A stretch of 64,000 bases of DNA from Hofstenia miamia (taxonomy: Eukaryota > Xenacoelomorpha > Acoela): NCBI GenBank assembly GCA_004352715.1, contig SCFE01000014.1:2230907-2294906 (forward strand). The letters run 5' to 3'. The position numbers and the translations under genes are program-made. Of this stretch, positions 59,454 to 64,000 are shown piece by piece. Numbering within the stretch: the first letter of the stretch is position 1; every line of letters starts with the position of its first letter. Below the pieces are notes generated by a model that did not search any database, was not told where the DNA came from, and was given only the letters and a program-made list of their open reading frames with translations.

Positions 59454-62108
59454 ATGAAAAAAATTGTAACTAAGGAGAATAAATTAAAATTAGTAAATAC
59501 CAATTTCCAGAGTATTGTGAATAAAGTTGATAAATTTTATGATCTAATTCAGAATTTTAATGGCAGTACAATCAGTGGCGTGACGGAAACTTGGTTAAAA
59601 TCTAATGACTACTTAAAAAGCTTAAATGACAAATTTTTGATCTTACGAAGAGATAGAAGACAAGATTTAACACATAAAACTAGAGGTGGTGGTGTTTTAC
59701 TAAATATACCACGCAAATTCAAACCAATAATCAGAGATGATATTTCTGAAAATGATTCTGAATTTGATAGCTTATGGGTTCAATTTAATATATGTGGAGT
59801 CTGTTATTTGATCAATATAAGTTATTGTAGTAAGAAACAATCATTTCAAGCTTTTGAAGAAAATTTATACAAAGAAATTTGCATTGCAAATCAAACAACA
59901 AACTTAGTTATTATTATGGGTGATTATAACCAAAATTATTTATGTGAAATTGAAAAAAGGAAAATTAACGATTTAATGGATGTCTTTAATATGAGGTTCT
60001 GAATAAAAATATACCAACGCATATCAACTTTGTTAAGTCTTCTTTGGTTGATTATATCATTACTGACATCTCCAGTATTAAGACATATGAAGTTATATGA
60101 AGTTTGTTACAGATTTTTTCATATCAGACCATTTACTGTCATGTGCAATATTGGATAATATAAAGACTCAAACAGATTCACGGATATATTCTACTAAATG
60201 ATTTTATTCAAAGAAATACTTTAACAACAAAAATTTTGGAAGGAATTGATCACCTTAAATTGGAATGATTATTACTTTGGCACAACAGTGGATCAAAAAA
60301 TGATATTTATAATTGATAATTTAACAAGTATTTATCTTAAGCTTTGTCCTATTATAAAGATTCAAAAACACAACGTAAAGAATAGTAACAAAACGTGGAA
60401 GATACGGATATCTGAAGAAACGAAAGAATGCATTAGAAAAAAGCATAAGGCATATGCAATTTTTTGTCAAAACAGATCGAAAGCCAACTATGATCATTAT
60501 AAAACATTAAGAAATAAAGCCTCAACAAAATGTAATTTTGATCTACAAGCTTTTTTACAAAAATTTTTTAATGAAAAAATCTATTAAACAAAAGTGGTCA
60601 TTTATTTCGAATTTTTTAAATTTTAAGGAAGAAAATGAAATTCCTTATATAATAAATGATAATGGTGAATATATTACAAATGACAAAGAAATTAGTAATA
60701 TTTTAAATGAAGGATTTGTGAAACTAGGAATGAATGACAACCTAAATACAAAGTTTAAACATTTCTATCATAAGCATCGCAATATTAGAAAACATGATGA
60801 TCCCTATAAACCAAGATTTATTACATTAGTAGAATTTTACAAAGAAACAAAGAAAATTAATTGGAACAAAGCGAAAAGTCATTGTGAATTTCCTCCTTGG
60901 TTATTGAAAGGTGCCCTGTGTATTTTTTGAGACCTTTGTGTGACTTATTTAAACAATGCTTGGCAGAATCAACTTACCCTGATTACTTAAAAATTGCTAA
61001 AGTTACACCAATATATAAAAAGGGTAGAAAAGATCTTGCAGAAAATTACCGACCAATTTCAGTATTAACAATAATTAATAAAATATTTGAAAAACTATTA
61101 TTCAACCAAATTAACCTATGTGTGGAACAAAATGAATTAATATCAAAACATCAGTTTGGATTTCAAAAAGATAACTCTACAAATGATGCCTTACTTTATG
61201 CTGTTGAAGACTGAAGATCAAAATTAGATAGGAATGAAAATATATATATAGCATCATTAGATATTTCAAAGGCATTCAATTCAATAAACCATTCTATTTT
61301 ATTGGAAAAGTTAAAGCAGATTTATAATTTTAGTGATTCATTAATAGAAATATTAAATAGTTATTTAAGTAATAGATATCAGTATATGAAACTCAACGAA
61401 GAAATATCAAATTCATTAGAAATAAACCATGGAGTACCACAAGGATCAGTACTGGGTACATTACTATTTAAGTTATGTGTAAATGATATGGATCAGCACA
61501 TTAATAGTAATCATGTACAATTTGCAGATGATAGTCTTATTTATTGTAATGATATTTTAAATTTACAGGAAAAAGTTGAAAAATTACAAGCATTCTTTAA
61601 TAATAATTTGTTAAAACTAAATATTGAAAAACTATATTTATGGTAATCTAAGAATAGAAGAAATCAATCAACATTAGAAAGTATTAAGATATGTAACAAC
61701 ATCATTCAGGAATCACCAAAAATGAAATATTTGGGAGTAGTAATTGATAATAAATTAAATTTTGAAGACGAGGCAAACAACATCATAAAGAAAATGGCGT
61801 ATGGTATAAGATCAATTCAAAAAATTGGAATGTTTATACCAATAGAATGGAAGGTAATACTCTTTCGATCACTAGTTTTATCCCATTTCTTGTACTCATC
61901 TTGGTTATTAACGAACTTAAATAAAAAGGCAAAATTGAAATTAGAGAAAGTATTTAAATGGGGAATAAACATAATTAGCAACAAAAATAAAAAAGAAATA
62001 ATGTGTAAATATCATCTAAGATCATTAGAAGCTCTTCAAAATATTAGATGTTTATCGATATTTTGGAAAAGAAAATCATTTAAATCAAAGAACAATTACA
62101 TTTGGTAA
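59454..62108 (+). pseudogene. non-LTR ORF2 (endonuclease plus reverse transcriptase), broken
   Basis: The protein would nick target DNA and copy the element RNA. The endonuclease part (59454-60002) shows VNTNFQSI, SGVTETWL with the catalytic Glu, TRGGGVLLNI and IIMGDYNQNY. After a frameshift it continues with SSLVDYIIT and, later, FFISDHLLSC containing the catalytic His. The reverse transcriptase begins near 60900 with AKVTPIYKKGRKDL and NYRPISVLTIINKIFEK, then HQFGFQKDNST, a TGA at 61212, motif A ASLDISKAFNSINH, motif B HGVPQGSVLGTLLF, motif C VQFADDSL (61521-61535) and KYLGVVIDNKLNF. At least five stops or frameshifts are spread through it. Motif A again has KAFN as in the 36-kb element. 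Confidence 0.85.
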
Positions 62109-62480
62109 AATTAAGTATAACAGAAAATAATGAAGAACGGATTCCTAAATTATTCAATATCACTATGGAACAAATTGGATTACAGAACAAGAAGTGAAAA
62201 AAATTATACAATATTTAAGAAAAAGTTGAAAAACATGATTACACAACAAATTATCAATTACCTGACTAATTATAGAATAAGATGTGCAACTCAAGAACAA
62301 TAAGTAAAAATATTTATTAAGTTCTATGTAATTTATAAGCTTAACCAAGAAACAAACATTTACTGATACAACAAAGCTCATATGAAGAAAGTTGCATTAT
62401 TTATGTTCATAATAAGTTTGTAAACTTAATACATGTATATGTACGTGAGAACTTAAATATATGTTGTTGTTGTTGTTTTT

Positions 62481-63227
62481 TAGGTGCAATTTCTATTGCA
62501 TTATTTCGAAAAATAATATATTTGGACCAACCTTGATTTTTGTCAACAAATAAAAAGCATGTGACAACTGAAAATTGTATTGCTGCCATTTCGCTACTGA
62601 GTGCAAAACGAGAGCAGAAAGTTTTAATTAGTGAAATCATTCATTGGCTTAATTTACTAACCTAAGTGAACCGGGTGTTGACACTTGATCAAATTTGCGT
62701 CATTGCACGTAGTCTGACTGAAATTTACAGTTGAAGGCTGATAATTAGCAAGTCTTTGGGTACCACCAATTAAAGGGCCGTCCATAAAACGCCGTCTCAC
62801 AATGTAAATTCCTTGATTAATTGTCCCAACATTCGAAATGAGATACTTTTATTTGGAGACAGTTGGCTTGTTTAATGAAAGGTTTTTGATAACCTGCTAT
62901 GGTGTTGAATCATATCGAATTTACTTTGATCGGCTCAGTGCTGAGTAGAATAGTACACACGAAAGGAAATTTGTTGAGGACAAAATGGTGTAGGCTCCAA
63001 TGATGTTCTTTTTCATGAATGTCTCTAAAAACTATGAAACTAGCAAAGAATAACAGCCCAAAAAAGAGATTTTCTATGTATATGAAACAGTCAGTCCATG
63101 TCAGGATTTCCCCTCTTGCTCATCCAATGATAGAAGGCTGCACAAAGATTATACTAAAAAAATTTGTTTACTCATTTTCTACTTATCATACAATTATGAT
63201 TAAAATTTTAAAATGAATACCATTAAA
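62481..63227. other. AT-rich non-coding DNA
   Basis: No supported feature. Confidence 0.5.
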
Positions 63228-63545
63228 CAGTCTTTCTTTTGCTATGAATTACTTCCCTTAATCTTTTTGGACTAGAATTAATAATATTTAGCCTCATTTC
63301 TTCAGCCGCAATGTGACTGTGGAGAACTTTTTCTTTTAAATCAGCGAGTTAGTTCCAGTCTCATTTTCCACAGCACGTTTTTATGACTTCCCACACTTTT
63401 TCAATGGGGGATAAATCAGCTGAGCCAGGACACCATTGTAGAAATTGGATTAAGTTTTTTCAAACCAACCTTTTGTTAATTTGGAAGTATCAGGTCGTAC
63501 TCCATCTTGTTATCACCTCCAACCCTCAAGGTACAGAGTGTTAGC
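63228..63545 (-). pseudogene. Tc1-like DDE transposase relic, C-terminal part
   Basis: The minus strand from about 63515 reads QDGVRPDTSKLTKGWFEK, the second catalytic Asp block (family pattern QQDgap.HtsK.v..Wf). A frameshift follows, then FLQWCPGSADLSPIEKVWEV with the third catalytic Glu in the .DLsPIE..W pattern. Next come two stops, the C-terminal helix LADLKEKVLHSHIAAEEMRL and SSPKRLREVI. The N-terminal half is not recognisable. The sequence differs clearly from the Tc1-like copy at 9.3-11 kb (SADLSPIEKVW against NSPDLNPIENCW), so it is a different family. Confidence 0.75.
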
Positions 63546-64000
63546 ATATGTCAAGAGTAATCATAAGGCTACATAGAGGAACATTCTGCTTTTTCTCTTC
63601 CACTTTATTCAAAATCAAATTCTGCAAAGTGCAAGCAAATTGAAAATTCTTAAAATGAATTTTCAAAGCCCAACATTTGAATCGTTAATTATTTTGAAAT
63701 ATTATTAATAAATTTTTCCGAAAAATACTTTATAATAACTCCCTCAATAATGAAGCAATTTTCATTTTTTCATTAGTATAGTGGGAATAGAAATGATTTA
63801 AAGCGTTCCAGAGAATTTTAAAGTAGCATTTTCTTTATGGCGTAACCATGCGAAATTTTAAGTTATCTGTAGTACTCTGTGAACATAAATTCCTCTAAAA
63901 ATTTTTATAAGTTGGCAAACTGTGTGATAGAGAGAATCAATATAAGACATTTTTTCATGACCCGATATTTAAGAAGATAGGATCTAAGGGAACGCCTAAA
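63546..64000. other. AT-rich non-coding DNA
   Basis: May hold further eroded sequence of the Tc1-like relic, but nothing could be aligned with confidence. Confidence 0.4.

Larger units (their letters stand above)
58378..62480 (+). mobile_element. near full-length but decayed non-LTR retrotransposon (CR1/jockey-like)
   Basis: Contains an ORF1 relic with zinc knuckles, then endonuclease and reverse transcriptase in order on the plus strand, and ends in a short (TTG)n run at about 62463-62479. It is about 4.1 kb. Its start is set at the ORF1 ATG because the 5' UTR cannot be delimited. No target duplication was found. Confidence 0.75.

Noticed and set aside
1-64000. CRISPR arrays, operons, riboswitches, tRNA or rRNA genes
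   Set aside because: No regularly spaced repeats, no bacterial gene layout and no cloverleaf or rRNA-like conserved block recognised by eye. A tRNAscan-SE or Infernal run would be needed to exclude a single tRNA.

Overview
The window is a piece of an animal (invertebrate) nuclear genome. The base composition is strongly AT-rich. The host genes are split by GT-AG introns. There are long (TA)n microsatellites and a dense load of metazoan-type transposons (hAT, Tc1/mariner, piggyBac, CR1/jockey-like non-LTR and Penelope-like). There are no bacterial-style operons, no CRISPR array and no RNA gene that I could recognise. I cannot name the species from the sequence. It is a draft scaffold: five gaps lie beside (TA)n tracts, four gaps are exactly 1000 N, and two short gaps have the same sequence on both sides.

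Layout. From 0 to 2 kb there is a decayed hAT transposon (272-1810) with a second, non-autonomous hAT-type element nested inside it (881-1496). From 2 to 8.7 kb the DNA is AT-rich and non-coding, with one false assembly duplication. A Penelope-like GIY-YIG fragment lies at 8.7-9.05 kb and a dead Tc1-like transposon at 9.3-11.05 kb. A reverse-transcriptase fragment lies at 14.1-14.5 kb. From 17.7 to 29.4 kb on the minus strand there are four exons of an ankyrin-repeat protein gene whose 5' end is not found. A hAT transposon (29627-31300) lies just upstream of them. At 31.9-33.4 kb on the minus strand there is a two-exon gene for a compact WRN-type 3'-5' exonuclease with a complete DEDDy active site. 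From 34 to 45 kb the sequence is mostly repeats: a 5'-truncated non-LTR element (35.5-37.5 kb), several MITEs and one orphan exon at 39 kb. hAT and piggyBac relics lie at 46.7-47.5 and 48.6-50.1 kb.

The most interesting host gene is at 52.9-56.7 kb on the plus strand. It has two coding exons that join to a 275-residue squalene/phytoene synthase-family enzyme. It resembles the short bacterial enzymes more than the membrane-anchored animal squalene synthase. Its single coding intron holds a complete hAT relic in the opposite orientation. A second non-LTR element with both ORFs decayed fills 58.4-62.5 kb, and a Tc1-like transposase relic lies at 63.2-63.5 kb.

The host genes show no obvious functional link to each other: an ankyrin-repeat protein, an exonuclease and an isoprenoid synthase. 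What unifies the window is waves of hAT activity. Three hAT transposase relics have recognisable ends with 8-bp target duplications (6/8 or 7/8 matching). A fourth lacks visible ends, and at least six non-autonomous elements are of hAT type. Exon joins were worked out by hand from splice consensus, reading phase and protein-family continuity. Identities rest on motif recognition, not on database searches.
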